This document shows, piece after piece, positions 47,700-59,899 of a DNA stretch of 64,000 bases; the stretch's first letter is position 1; each line of letters begins with the position of its first letter. This stretch comes from Fasciolopsis buskii (taxonomy: Eukaryota; Platyhelminthes; Trematoda; Plagiorchiida; Fasciolidae). The notes below the pieces were generated by a model. The model searched no databases. It was given only the letters and a program-made list of their open reading frames with translations, and was not told the origin of the DNA. Where the stretch lies: assembly GCA_008360955.1 (NCBI GenBank), contig LUCM01001928.1, positions 186,001-250,000 on the forward strand, written 5' to 3'. The position numbers and the translations under genes were made by a program.

Positions 47700-49170
47700 T
47701 GATCTTCTGCATTTGATTCTAGCCTAGATTGAATTAGATGTTCAATTATCAACTGTGATCTTGATATTGGACTAGACTGCTTGGTGGCATGCGGTGGCTG
47801 GCGTGCCCCAGTTACACATTTTCACGATTAAATGTTTGAGGCCGGTCTACTTACGATGAGTACATGCTTCTCGACAATTCATGAGCACGCCTTTGGCGAC
47901 CGGCTGTAAAACAGGAATCCTGTTTTGTGATGATGAGTAATGTACACAGCTATGTCAGTTATTCCGACCAAATACTGAGAAAATTCAAAGTCGTTGGTTT
48001 TTCCTGGTTAGACAACTGACTCAAACATCATTCCTTGCAAAGGCAGTTTTCATTTCAGAGCCCAGTTGTTCTCACATGTCATGAAAAGTTCGATGAGAGA
48101 GGAGAAACCGTAAAAATGAATACTTAAAAGGTATGAAATTGCCATAAAAAATGGCTTTTTGGACTGTGATCGAAGAAATTCTAGAACCTGCAAAATGCAA
48201 ATTGGTATCGATTTTGCCCAGGAAGTACGGATTTGTTGATCATTTCACCATCGCATTATTTTGATTGTATCTTTCCTAAGGTTAACAAACGAAGACCGAG
48301 GCTGGCAATCAATATCCCTCGCCATTTTTGAATTGCCAAAATTATTCGAAATCTTGGTTAAAATATTCGGAGTTGGTTGAAATCATACACCTGTGTTTCA
48401 TAAAAGCTAGCAAGAGAACATCGGGTTGCGATTAGTGGAGTGACTCAGGCGAATTCAGTTTCCCTTGAGGTGCTCGCAGTCATGCTCACGTAAGGTTAAT
48501 CAATTTCCAGACCTTTGTGGACGAAATTTCTGTCGTATGGCAGTTCGGAGTCGCATTACGTGATTCCGAAAAACATTGACGTTGTTTCTGTAAAAGGCTG
48601 AAAATTGTACAGACGGTCAGCTTCTGAACGCTAGGCTCACCTCAAACGAACCGAAGGACCAAGTCCGATGTAACGAAGTACCAGAGGCGATCTGTTCTAC
48701 CAAAGATTGCATGTAATTATTATTGATCATAGATCCGCTTGTTCGCTTCTATTCTGTTTTTCGTGGATGCCAAGACCAGTACTCAAATGGGACTGAGACC
48801 AACTTTGAGCATGAAGTACACGAAGTTTTTCGCCGCTGGGAGGTGGTTGCCGGCCGATAGGCCTCAATCCAGGAGCAGTTGTCCGACCACGAAAAATGTT
48901 TGAGGAGGCGAAGCCTAAATGCAGCTGTAAATCGAAGCCCAATACCCAAACCATTGGCATACGTGAATGATGTCAGAACGGAATGAGAGCGGTACGGTGT
49001 GCAAGCTGATTACGGATATTTGCAATCGCATGAATAAGTAGTGAGATTTGATGGTGGAGATCGAGTTGTCCATAGTGAGAGTATTATAAAGCTTGAAAAT
49101 TGCATTCAAGTATGAGTTGGTGATTGTCATGAGAAAGGTTACAGATTTCTTAATGTAAGAAGAAAGCAAA
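47700..49170. other. No recognisable gene
   Basis: Short frames. Overlapping minus frames at 48727-48960 have no recognised similarity. The end of this stretch may include eroded 5' sequence of the Penelope-like fragment. Confidence 0.5.
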
Positions 49171-49179
49171 AGAAAATAG

Positions 49180-49810
49180 AGATGAAAAGTGGGTTAGTTA
49201 TCTGTCACTTCAGCCTCTTCCTACCTGAATTGAGCCATCTACCTAGCAAAGGACTCAACATAGACCTGCAAAATGTCATAATGAAATATTACCCTACCGA
49301 AATAGGGCACGTGCTGAAATCATTAGGTTCCTCAGTGGACAATAAATCCAAGATAAGACAGTTCACACCGTGGTTCACAGAAGACCATTCAACTTCCTGC
49401 CGGCCGTGGATCACAGTGCTAAAAGTTATGAGCGAGGATAAGGCCATCATAATCCTGCCGTCTGACAAATAAAGATTCACGGCCACCTTGGACGGAATAT
49501 TTCGTTACAGCAAGACAAATACTGAACGGGACCACAGTCTATCTGACGCTGACCCGGCCGGAAGGCTGGAAGAGAACTGAGATCTAATTCGGATGCTCAG
49601 GTGTCAGAATCTCGGGATAATGTTTGACTTTGTCTCTAGCTTTATGTATGATATAAAACGAATAAAGCAACGATCACTCATAAGAGATTTCCTCCGTTTC
49701 CCTTGACAACTTCTCTAAAATCTCCACAGATTTTGTGAACTGACCGCCTAGTATTGACGAAGAATTTTCGGGACGAGACTACACCTTAGCGTGAGAAGTT
49801 GGTTTACTTG
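49180..49810 (+). mobile_element. Penelope-like element fragment, N-terminal RT part
   Basis: A partly open frame reads ELSHLPSKGLNIDLQN (compare the LSKGLNF start of Penelope-like RTs), then VLKSLGSSVDNKSKIRQFT. Next comes DKAIIILPSDK near 49435-49470, the typical DxxIVILPADKG motif just before the RT core, and DGIFRYSKTNTERDHSLSD. Stops and frameshifts follow and the RT palm is missing. It is a different piece from the remnant at 37.5-38.7 kb (N-terminal here, C-terminal there). Confidence 0.7.
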
Positions 49811-50479
49811 CCTTCACATTCTGGATCCGTAAAACTGTGATGCAGGTTTTTTTTTACCATATTTGGCGCCGGTCATCGCAGTTGAATGACGATGCCCCTT
49901 GGTCTCCATGGCTCACTTAGTTTACGGGAAACAGGGCTCGGCAACCACGATCTTGAGAATTAGAGAGCGCCAGAACTACGGATGATCTCAATGAATCAGA
50001 CCATTGCGTAAAGCCAATTAAACCTTTAATCTTACGGAAAGTGGTAGTCGAAAACACTTGATAATTTAGGACCAACTTCATTGACCTCGACAAAAGCGCC
50101 TCAATGAATAACATTAAAGCGAATAGGTCTGCCACAAACTGACATTGCCATCAGCGGCTAAACCAAGCCAGGTTTTGTCAATTCTGTTAACTATGCCCCA
50201 TTACAATAATGATCAGAAGTTTAAAAGAAAAGCTCTGATGATAGTTCTCAAGAAAAAACCCCTTTGGCACAGCGCAACTGAATTTGGAGCACAAATACAC
50301 CTTCCGAAGACCCATAATTTCCGTTGTGCTTGATCTGAAACTGGCATCTGGTGTAGTCGATTTGCCATTTCTGTGGATATGTCTCTCACTGAAAGATGTG
50401 CCAGAAACAGTCACTTCCCTTTCCCAATATCTGCAGGCTAACAGCCCAAGATGAGTCCCTACTTTGGCGATATTTCATC

Positions 50480-51260
50480 CGAGTTCATCACGAGAAGTGG
50501 AGTTTTTTGGATTTGCCCAATCCTGCCCTCCTTTCAACTTTGTCGTTGGGATGACTACGGTAACAGCTGTATCCTCATGGGAGAACAGTGGCACTGATAT
50601 TTGCTGAGGCACTAGACAGTGTGACTTACAATTTACGAATAATACGCTGGTGAGTGAAGACCCTGTAAGATTCAAGTTATTCTCGACAGCTTGAAGGACA
50701 GGAAAAATATATTTGGGATGCATTTTTCAATGTTAGATTGCGAATTGCTGTTAAGGAACTGGTTTGCCTCATAACCAGATTGTACTTTTTCAGTAGGCGA
50801 GTTAAAAGAAGTAGATAAGTTCTGTCAATTACTCAGTTGCATTTCACCCGATGGTCGCAAATCGGATGGTGTATCGTCACACATAAAGAACGGTCAATTG
50901 ACATTTTCGGTATGATACATCTGCGGCACCGGCGTAACATCTGAATATGCGACAACGGTCGGATTTTCACATCTGTGGAAGGGGTTCTGTCATATGCCTG
51001 AAACACGTGATCGCTGATAACAAAAGGCATGCGGAGACTCCTGGTGTTTGAACACTAGTGTTTGTGCACAGCTCTCGGAACATGTATGACAAAGGTTTTG
51101 ATAACTAGGATGTTAGTAGCAGAATTTGAATCACAGAGCTCATTCCTCGGAAAAGACGTTAAATTTGCAAAAAGTATGTTGATGTTTGAATCACGTACTG
51201 GACATTCCCACAGACTGACTGTCTCGTTGCAAACCTTTCTCGTAGGCAGTTGGTGGTTCT
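50480..51260 (+). mobile_element. RTE-like LINE fragment, RT 3' part and C-terminus
   Basis: Pieces in several plus frames follow the C-terminal half of a flatworm RTE-like reverse transcriptase: FGMHFSMLDCELLLRNW near 50715 (consensus FGMxFxxxKCKxLLQDW), SCISPDGRKSDGVSSHI near 50836 (consensus GSxISPDGxxSDEVSxRI), and HLRHRRNI near 50915. Then comes MRRLLVFEH near 51030 (consensus RRLLVFxHRCLR). Heavily broken. It lies about 0.7 kb after the Penelope-like piece on the same strand. Confidence 0.65.
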
Positions 51261-51839
51261 TTTTATTTTCTTACTTCTTCTACTAGTGAAATAAAAATGT
51301 TTATTGTTTTTCAGGAAGGAGGCCGCGGCTAACAGAGACTCTGACAGGGGTAACAAAATGCTCAACCGCGGGAGTATCCCGACTAGGTTCGTCAAAGTTA
51401 TCGAGTTTGAGTCCGTAAAATTCTCCAACCTCCTGACCTTAGTGCGACAATAAAGTCCTTCTAACCTAAGAACCTGATGATTTTCTCGTTCCACTATTAT
51501 TCGGATACTACGAGGTAAATGGTCAGAAAATCTGAACCGAAACTGAAATTCATGCCTAGACTGTGTGTTTACTTCCATACCAAGACCATCCGCGGTTTAC
51601 AGGTGTTCTTGTACAAGGCAGCAAATAGTATGTTTTTCACGCAAAGCAATTTACACGGTTAAAATAGGCAACGGATTTCTTTCTTTCGAATACCTCATGT
51701 AAACATTTCCGAAAAAAGTCGAACTAACCATTGATATTATCTCCCCCAGGTATCATCCACTCATTACTGACTAATTTCTCTAGGATCAACCCCGTTATTT
51801 TGTTTTGTCGCATCAGTTTGATTGTATCGTTGACGTTAC

Positions 51840-51975
51840 CTGTACTGTTGTCATAGCCACCAGCGCGGCTTTGCTGTTTGATGCTCTTTGTCGTTCAAGT
51901 GATTTGTTGTCAGAAGTTGGAGTAACAGGGTCCGGAAGCACCACTGTTGAGGTTTGGTAATCGTACATAATTAAT
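51840..51975 (-). CDS. Possible internal exon, unknown product
   Basis: The acceptor CTATATGGGTCAG and the donor GTACAG|GTAACG bound 45 codons rich in Thr, Ser, Asn and Pro (VVLPDPVTPTSDNKSLERQR). The frame is open well upstream of the acceptor too. No family recognised. Confidence 0.18.
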
Positions 51976-52139
51976 CTGACCCATATAGTACCATAGGAGT
52001 TTCGATCCTTCCTTGTTTTAGTTTGCGTTACTTTGATTGCTGCGCGTCGCTCAAACACCCGCTCGAGGGGCTTACGTCTCACGTAATCCTCCCCTCTCAT
52101 GTTAGCCTTTTGAAGTAGTCTACATAAGGCGAGCAAAAA

Positions 52140-53500
52140 TCGCCATTTTGAGTCCTTAGGTTGTTTTGTATTTTCGTTAATGAACCAAGCATTAATGAAG
52201 CAAGTTGGTTTCTAACTTCCAGTAGCACGGATTGATTGATTGGAAAGTACTTCTGACTGCCGGTGGATTCCCCGTAAGTTATGCAGTTACCGGGACTTAC
52301 GCCAACCAAAGTGCAGTTTTCACAAATGGAATAGCATGGAAAACCCTACTGACTAGCGAGCTGATGTCTTGGGCATTATGCTCGATATGACCACGAATGA
52401 TATCTTAATTTTTCACTGTGGGCCGGTATGAAGTGAACGAATATTTACCTTTTAGATAGCATAATTTGTTCAAGAAATATTCATTAAGTTAAATGACGTT
52501 GATCACATTTGATGGGAAAAACGTAACCTCGTGGACGTCAAATGTAAGAGTTTACCAACTCACGGTCATTCTTGGTACCACTTTCAGATTTTTTCAGGCG
52601 CACCCTACACCCCACGTTGGCAGTGTATAAAATACTCTCATTTATGGAGCAGGCACTGTTTTAGAACGATCCCATTAATAAATGTACTAAATGGACAAGG
52701 TTTCTACGGGAGATGTGAAGCGGACTAGCCAGTCTATCAGACAAATGGCTGACTGAATACCACTAAAAAGTTATTCAAACCGTTCGGCTGCCGTTTTTGG
52801 ACCTCCAGTTAAACCCAAACATTTTGCAGGCTCCGGAAAGTTAGTGGAGCCAGTTCTGTCTGTAGAAAGTGAATCTGCTTTTCTGTTACGACCCGTTCAA
52901 CACATTGTGTATGGTTTTTCGAGATGCACTAACTGAAGACTGTTTGGTTCAACTACTTTACCCTTAAATCTATTAAAACTTGTTGTTTTTCAACACATTG
53001 AAAGTGTTTAAGAAAAAATGCACTGAAGGTTAATGAAGGACAGTGTGTCAAACGACTGTGAATATAGTGCCAGAAACCTTGCACGATCCGGATTATTTCT
53101 TTTTAAGGCTATGCGTCCTACCCCCGTGCTACTTCTAGCCACATCACTGTTCAGGTCATTTGTTGACCGGAGCTGGTGAGTTTCTGGCGTCGACTTGAAG
53201 GAAGGGCATTCGGGGACAGGATGCACTTTAAATTGTTGAAAAGCAAACGGCAGAAGAAAGGTTGAGGATACGTGCAACAGGTTTTGCTTCGTTTATCGAC
53301 CAAAGGACTGTAGTCAATGAGCTTAGTGAAACCGGTTGTAATCCCTGGTGAAATTTAATTTTGGCTGCTGCCATACACATTTCATCCCAATATATTCACG
53401 TGCATGAAAAAGACAAGTTTCAGGGGCAAACAATTTGTGATAAACTAAAAAACCCCAAATCGGTGATTTTGTAGCCCATCAGTCAAATAGTTTAACAGAA
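52140..53500. other. No recognisable gene
   Basis: Short frames only on both strands, with nothing recognised. Confidence 0.5.
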
Positions 53501-53509
53501 TGCTGGATT

Positions 53510-53960
53510 CACCTTCAGCTACTAGGGTAGTCATTCACTCAGTCACTTAAACACAATCTCACTCACTTACGCATTAAAGCACTCAATCAATTAATCATTC
53601 AATCAAACAGTCAAATAATCATTTGGTTTTAATCACACCAAGAGCCGAATTAGGCATCCAACCATTCTTTCACTAATTCACTCAATCAATAACTCATTCA
53701 AGCACTACTATTAACTCATTAACATGCTCAGTCATTCAATAAATAGTCCAATGAAAGAATCACTGGAAACCTCAGAAGCCTCTGTCTCTCCCTCCCTCAC
53801 TCAATCACCCAATCAATCGATCAATCAATCAATCAATCAATCAATCACTGTCTCACTCGCCCACTCACTCAACCATACATTCGCTCAAAGTCGATCAATT
53901 AGGCAATCTATCTATCCACTAGTCTGTGTCTAACTATCCACTCGTTTCGATCTACCTATC
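53510..53960. repeat. Tetranucleotide-rich low-complexity tract (TCAA/TCAC)
   Basis: Repeated CACTCAATCA-type units with a pure (ATCA)n core near 53812-53845. Translated frames (SINQSINQS) are repeat artefacts. Confidence 0.9.
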
Positions 53961-53969
53961 TTCCAATTT

Positions 53970-54790
53970 ATCTGTAGGCATTTACATTCCTCTTCATGTT
54001 CTTTCTGCACTCAAAGCTCCAGCCTAAGAAACAGAACTGCTGTGATCATGCCCCCGATACATGAACCAAAACCTATTCTTTTTTGTGCACAACTTTTCGT
54101 AGTTGTAGAATAATCACTTGTGCCTACTAAACTTTAGTGCCAAGCGTTCTGTTCCCATATCTAATTCACTAATTTTCACCAATTTCTGCTAATTCACCCG
54201 TCTCCCCTGGCAAACTTGACGCGTTTTTCTTTTTTGTTTTCTGTTGGTCGGTGCTAACCCTTGATCTCACAGATCGCATTGACAGTTGAAATTTAAGATG
54301 TGTTTCTAATCAATATCCATCTTCATTCTTGTTTTAGTCTGGCCAAGTACATAATAACTCGGTGGGGTCATGTGAAGCTGCCGATCAGCAGAGTGATGGA
54401 CAAATTACAGAAAGATAGACGGATGAAAATTCTCACAATTTTGTTTTTTTAAATCTTTACCAAGCGAAATCGAGTAAAAACCCAGACGGTCATTGTGGAT
54501 TCTTATTCGATTCTAACCAGTGAATCTCGTGACTGTCATTTTAAACCTAACCCAGGAAATCGATAATAAGAAGACTTACAGCGAGACTTCTACCAAATCT
54601 ATATTGAACCACTGAAACTCGCATGCGTGCAGCACGTTGTGTTAATTCACGACGAGGATAATTTCACGTCACCATGTTGAGTACTCGCTTCTCTATTCCC
54701 TACCATTTCTGGAGATGATCATGGATTGATGACTGACGGCTTTAACTGCTTCTACTAAGGTAGAGGCTTAAGAATTGGTAACTGAATGCA
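53970..54790. other. No recognisable gene
   Basis: AT-rich sequence between the low-complexity tract and the 3' end of the minus-strand candidate gene. Confidence 0.5.
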
Positions 54791-54795
54791 AATTC

Positions 54796-54801
54796 TTTAT
54801 T
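54796..54801 (-). terminator. Polyadenylation signal AATAAA
   Basis: AATAAA on the minus strand, 44 nt after the TAG of the predicted gene at 54845-56379. The distance fits a short 3' UTR. Confidence 0.45.
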
Positions 54802-54844
54802 CTAACCTCTTAATCGCTTCTAAAAGAGAAGTTTTTGTGGACCG

Positions 54845-56289
54845 CTAGAATTTGCCAGAAACTTTTCGTATTAGATCGTCCCAGGTGAGTACGTAACAAG
54901 TGCCATCGGAACCAAGACAAAAGAAAACAATGCGGGACAAAGAATGACTGAAGAAACATTGTATACCATCCATGTCAGCTATCTCAAACTCCACCCTAAA
55001 GCCTTCCATCGCCTCTCTTGATCGACGATTTACTATGTGAATGTTCAAACCGAACTAATGGGTTACCTTGGGAATTTCCAAATCTTAGTCTGTAGTCAGA
55101 GAAACTGGTCGGCAAAACAGCACAAAATAGCCTTTGCAGGTCATTCGGAGCCAGGGACTGACACTCCAGTTTACGTCTTTTGTTAATCGTAGACCAGGAG
55201 GATGGCACCCGGGAGTCGCAGCAGGGCCAGTGACTGAGAAATTTGGTTCCTAAACCTCCGTTGCGGCAAAATGTCTTCTGACGAGACAAGGGTCAATGAT
55301 CATGTTAAATAGTGGGCCACACTAGGGACGGCACAATAGCACCGACGAACTGGTGACATTGGTACAATACTTTACGGGTGAAAACACATAACGACCTCGG
55401 CTCTGTTGCTGATTATTTCCTACCTCTTACTTGGTGAGCTCAAGTCCATCTTACTCACGGTTAATACAGAACAATTCGGTCGTTTCTTCGTCCAAAGCCC
55501 AGGGGGAGTAGGGGAGCGCACAATTCGGATGTTGGAGGCATGGTCTTCTTTTTCTTGTCTGTTTCCCTATCTGCGTCTGCATGCTTAAATGTAAATATAT
55601 ATATATATATAATGTCTTTGTTCTCGAGTTTATTAATTGAAACTTATCATCAGTCAAAATAAATGTTTATCCCATTACTGGAAACGTAAAGGAAGCCTCT
55701 ATCCCACTATTTCATCCAACACGTTCGGTATAAGTGTTTGTCAGTCCCAATCGAACCTAACACTGAAGTTGCCTAAAATTGCAAGTCTTTTCTGTTAGTC
55801 ACCAGAATTTCCATGAGACTGTCAACACCAGAAACATTTGGTCATGTCATCCGCAAACCGTTGCGGTCAAATTCGGTGAGTGATGCCTAATTGCTCTCGA
55901 ATGATTAACTGAATGCATAAATATACATATGTCCTTCCTCTTCAACCTAATTTACCTTATGTAAACAGCGGTTGGAGAATGAAATAATCAAAAATACACA
56001 TTCGTATACACCATGATTTCTAAACGTAACTAAGCTGCTGTTAGTGCAGCCACGGTTCTCTCACGGTAAACGTACACTTTCAAAAGTAGAAGACAGCATT
56101 CTTCAAACAGATGCAAACCAACGATGACAATTCGTTAATTTTACACTAGACCGATTAAATTATATGAGTGAAATGCGATCACATCAAACCGATCCATTGT
56201 TAGCCCTAGACAAAAGATATAAAAAGGATAGAAAATAGGGAGAAAGTAGCACAAACAAAATTATCATTAAAAAATCATCATTATCATCG

Positions 56290-56324
<35 letters not shown>

Positions 56325-56379
56325 GGATTCAGCTTCCTTTTGTTGGCACCCACCTGCAAATGTTTTTTCTCTTGGCCAT
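54845..56379 (-). CDS. Predicted four-exon gene, small basic protein of unknown function
   Basis: Exons 56379-56354, 55583-55459, 55249-55067 and 55032-54845 join in phases 2, 1 and 1 to a 173-residue frame. It starts MAKRKNIC (ATG with G at -3 and +4) and ends KVSGKF with TAG. Donors are GCAG|GTGGGT, AACC|GTGAGT and CAAG|GTAACC. Acceptors are TTACATTTAAG, GGAGGTTTAG and ATTCACATAG. The last intron is only 34 nt, a size known in flatworm genes. The N-terminal third is Lys/Arg-rich (nuclear-type). The C-terminal part (IADMDGIQCFF, then CLGSDGTCYVLTWDD) loosely recalls a last WD40 blade. Exon 3 could instead start at 55277, so the middle junction is the weakest. No family identified. Confidence 0.4.
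55594..55611. repeat. (AT)n microsatellite
   Basis: Short TA run just upstream of the second predicted exon of the minus-strand gene. Confidence 0.85.
56270..56325. repeat. (ATC)n trinucleotide microsatellite
   Basis: ATC array, poly-Asp when read on the minus strand. It lies in the first intron of the predicted minus-strand gene, directly after its first donor. Confidence 0.9.
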
Positions 56380-56399
56380 TTCACTGTTTATTTAGTTCA

Positions 56400-57570
56400 C
56401 GTAATTATCGCGAGGGTCGTTTTGATTTGAAACTTTTGAGTGATGATGCATACGTTTTACTCTCTCTATGGCTATACTTGGTCAAAATAACCATGTTCCA
56501 GTCTTTCTTTCCTCCTACCTCTAGTTGTCACTAAAAATGGCACCCAAATTAATCTTGATAATTCGGATTTTTTTAGTCAACTACTGAAATTGGCAATGCC
56601 AAAATCAGTTGCTTTCACTCAATTTGAAGGCTCACGCTTCGGGTGGTACTTGAAACAGCGCAATCATAACTTGTCAATCCTGGTACGACTAGGCTGTAAA
56701 GTTACTCCGAAATCTTCGTCATTCAATTTTCGATGGAAGACTATTCTCACCAAGGCTGTTTCACCTGATCTTCGATAATCACTGCGCTCTACTACTTCTA
56801 CGGAACAGGAAAAAGAAACCCACCCACAAGAGCAATTGCTATGTTTGGAAGCTGAATGTGTAGTACGTGTTATTTATGCAGGCATATTCGTATGAGGGAT
56901 CACCGGATGAATACCCCAACCTCGCTCAGTTGACAGATCTTACGCTCGTCTGGTTGGATTTTACCTGTCAAGTTGATTTTCACCACCACGGCAAGGTTTC
57001 ACCGGTCTTGCTGGAGGAATAAACAGTTTCTTTTCTGTTCATCTTTGATAATTAATAGCTTTGACCTGTTCAAGGAGGAGTTTAGCTTTGAAATCCAACT
57101 TAACGATTCAATAAGCTCGAGATCAGTAAGCTTCGCTGGCATGCGTGCCCGCGTACGGAGCTGAGCAACAGCGATGGACATCAACCAATGTCACGTGGTG
57201 GCATGTTCTCAATCTTTCCAAATATGAAGGGGTATGTATAATGCTCACTTGTGAAATACATGCAGGCGAATAATCGACCATAATCGTTTAACATCGGGAT
57301 CGTCATCTTATACGAAAAGTGACAAACACTGAGTTAGATTCCGAAGCAATTATACCGGTCGATTGATGTCTATGAACACCAGGTGATAAAAAATCTGGCT
57401 GAACAATGACTCACGTCATTTTTCCGATAATTAAAAATGGTGCTCTATTATGATTACCTACATTCTGAATTGCATCGTACCAAGATCAAACGATAACTCT
57501 TATTTTCGACCACTGGAAAATCAGACCACTGCGACGTGGTGACAGGTAGGAAAATAATGAGCCGTAATAA
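56400..57570. other. No recognisable gene
   Basis: Short frames only. The 5' flank of the minus-strand candidate gene would lie at the left end of this stretch. Confidence 0.5.
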
Positions 57571-57578
57571 ACATTCAT

Positions 57579-57752
57579 ATGACAGCTGGATCACCCACAC
57601 GCTCGTACGATTTGGTTCAAATCGGAACACTGGCCTTTTTATTCGTATCAAATTTTCAACTACTAGCGGTTCTGATTGAAAGTGAAATCAATGCAGTCAT
57701 GTACATGTACAATCGTGCTCAACTGCCAAATGAGTATATTTTACGATCATGT
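57579..57752 (+). CDS. Possible exon, hydrophobic segment, unknown product
   Basis: An ATG-led frame of 58 codons ends at a consensus donor (CATGT|GTGAGT), phase 0. It contains a likely membrane-type segment (IGTLAFLFVSNFQLLAVLI). A phase-0 continuation is possible after the acceptor ATTATATTTATAG near 57916. No family recognised. Confidence 0.2.
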
Positions 57753-59044
57753 GTGAGTGTGCCCATATATGCCCGAACATTCTCGGCTCTTTTTAGCGTG
57801 GGCTGAATCCCGCTACCACTTGTGACTCAGTTGCGTTTAGAGATTCGCCTTGTGGTTCTTCTTCTATCACTTTTTTTTCTATTTCGCTGGAAGTCGTTGT
57901 CTGATTATATTTATAGGACAACCTAATCCTATTGTCTTTTCAAACAGTCTGTCACGCGAACAAGAGGTTGCCATCAACGTATCAGGAATTTCATTAGATT
58001 TCATTCTTCCTTGTCTATTAGGAATTACCGACTAGTAGGCGAGTGTGATTTTCTGCATTTCTTACACTTCCAGTTGTATCACATTTAATCAAACATTAAA
58101 TAAGTGTTATAAACCATGACTGGAACGAAGAGGGGAGGATGAAAGACAATGAAATCACAACAAAAAGGGCACACATGGCTCTCGAATACGAATCATACCA
58201 GTTTTAGACAATCGTTGTTTGAATAACTTACAGCAAGTGAACTAATTTTTATTCTATAGATTAGCCTCGAAATTCACCTCGGATATCCGTGTCCAAGGTA
58301 GCTCTGTGATGTCATCGGTTCCCTTCCGGGTCGTGTCATGTCACAAAATATTGCATGCATAGTAGACAAGTAAGTGGATTCTTTTATCCCATAAAACATT
58401 AGGCTTTTCGTGGAGCCCCGAAGGAACACCTCGAGAGGTGCGAACTGGTCGTTTCGCTTTACCATTTGAAATGGGTCAACAATTCCGACCGTTTGAAGCA
58501 GTTCACGTGGCCTATTAGGTGGTCCGTATGGGAATTAGTGCAATTAGGTTAGTCATCCCCTTTTTACTGGATGAGAATCGAATCGAGGGCATGCAGTCAC
58601 GGAAATTACAGACAGATGTCGACTGGAATTGCAATTGCGTAGACACGAAGATAGATACTGCTTGAACGACTGCGCCCTAGGTCTGTCCGCCTTTGTCACT
58701 GGAATTTACTAGAAACCATTTACACTTTCGTGTTGACTAGATGACTGTATTTTTTATTTTCTCCAGAATTTTCTCATTTCAATCACATTAATATCGATAA
58801 AACACTAGGAACTGAGTTAACGTACTTCAGGATTCGTTTTTTAATTTTTCAACACCGAACTTGCCACTTAAAATAGTGGAAACGCCGTAAAGACCTTTCG
58901 TCCTCGTTAGGAATCATCAATAAGGCTTATTCATTGCTGTGGAACTGATGCGCGAACTGGTAATGTGTTCAGAGACGTGCGGATTAGAAAACCCAGTGAC
59001 AGGTCTGAGAACTATTTCACTAACTGATGTTCGATGGACCGTAG

Positions 59045-59190
59045 CAAATTGGCCTGGTTAGCACAATGCCTAAGGCGTTTGTTCGCGGTTAGCATCCCAC
59101 TCCCGGCGGGATGGATTGCCGCCTGGGATGAGCCACTGTACAGTTTTTCTACGGCTTTCAGTGGCAAGCTTTATACCGACACCAACTAAA
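59045..59190 (+). repeat. tRNA-derived SINE-like unit
   Basis: GGCCTGGTTAGCACAATGCC resembles a tRNA 5' part (A-box), followed by GTTTGTTCGCGG and CATCCC, which look like a B-box split by a short insertion. The tail CGGCGGGATGGATTGCCGCC and CTGGGATGAGCCACTG gives a SINE-like body. It does not fold as a complete tRNA. Confidence 0.4.
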
Positions 59191-59387
59191 TAATTGTTCT
59201 GAAGGTTTATTTATTCTTTTTTCTCAAACGTGCTCGATGGAAACCTCCAACTATGGGCAGAAGAATTTAATTAAGTCTCACGATTTTCCTCTCTAATCCC
59301 TAATCTTGTGAAGATCTTTCATACTGCAAGCCGTGGTGGTGTTTCACACATGGGTCTCGCAAATTTCGTCGTGGACGCTTTATACGC

Positions 59388-59420
59388 ATGCACATACACA
59401 CACACACATATATACACACG
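59388..59420. repeat. (CA)n/(TA)n microsatellite
   Basis: CACATACACACACACACATA run with TA interruptions. Confidence 0.85.
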
Positions 59421-59899
59421 ATCGAACCGGACAGATTTTTCAAACAGAGGAACTTTTCTCCAGAGAGTATTTTGTTGTTCTCTTGCATCTGATCATTGTA
59501 AATTGCACGATGAAAAAATAGCTCACATCCGTTGCTCTCTACAAATTACCCAGCGGAAGAGACAACCTGCCCCTCTTTGGAATTATTTACCCCCTATCTG
59601 GAATAGGCTCGTTACAGTGAGACTCTAACTTTATCTGGTGTGATGGCTTGTGCACCTCCATAACCCAACGAGCTATATAGGATGGCCTATCTCAAGCCGA
59701 AGATCCAGTCATGCCTGGAAGGTTCATAGTCTCCTGGTCCTCCATGGTGATACTGATTTGATCCAACAGCTCAGTCGAGAAACAAGTGTAAGAATAATTG
59801 ATCTAGGTAGATGGGCTTCCACTCAGCTAGTCTCTGCTGCCTTAGGAACTGGTTCTTGTGAGAATCAGAGGCTTTGGTTGAGAACCCTAATCGTTCTTC

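Noticed and set aside
51159..51578. 139-codon minus frame starting MEVNTQSRHEF
   Set aside because: Its 3' part overlaps the plus-strand RTE fragment, and no pyrimidine-rich acceptor or partner exon supports it.
53724..53933. Frame with SINQSINQS repeats
   Set aside because: Translation of the ATCA tetranucleotide tract.
59045..59120. Functional tRNA gene
   Set aside because: The B-box is interrupted and the stems do not pair into a cloverleaf; SINE-like unit preferred.
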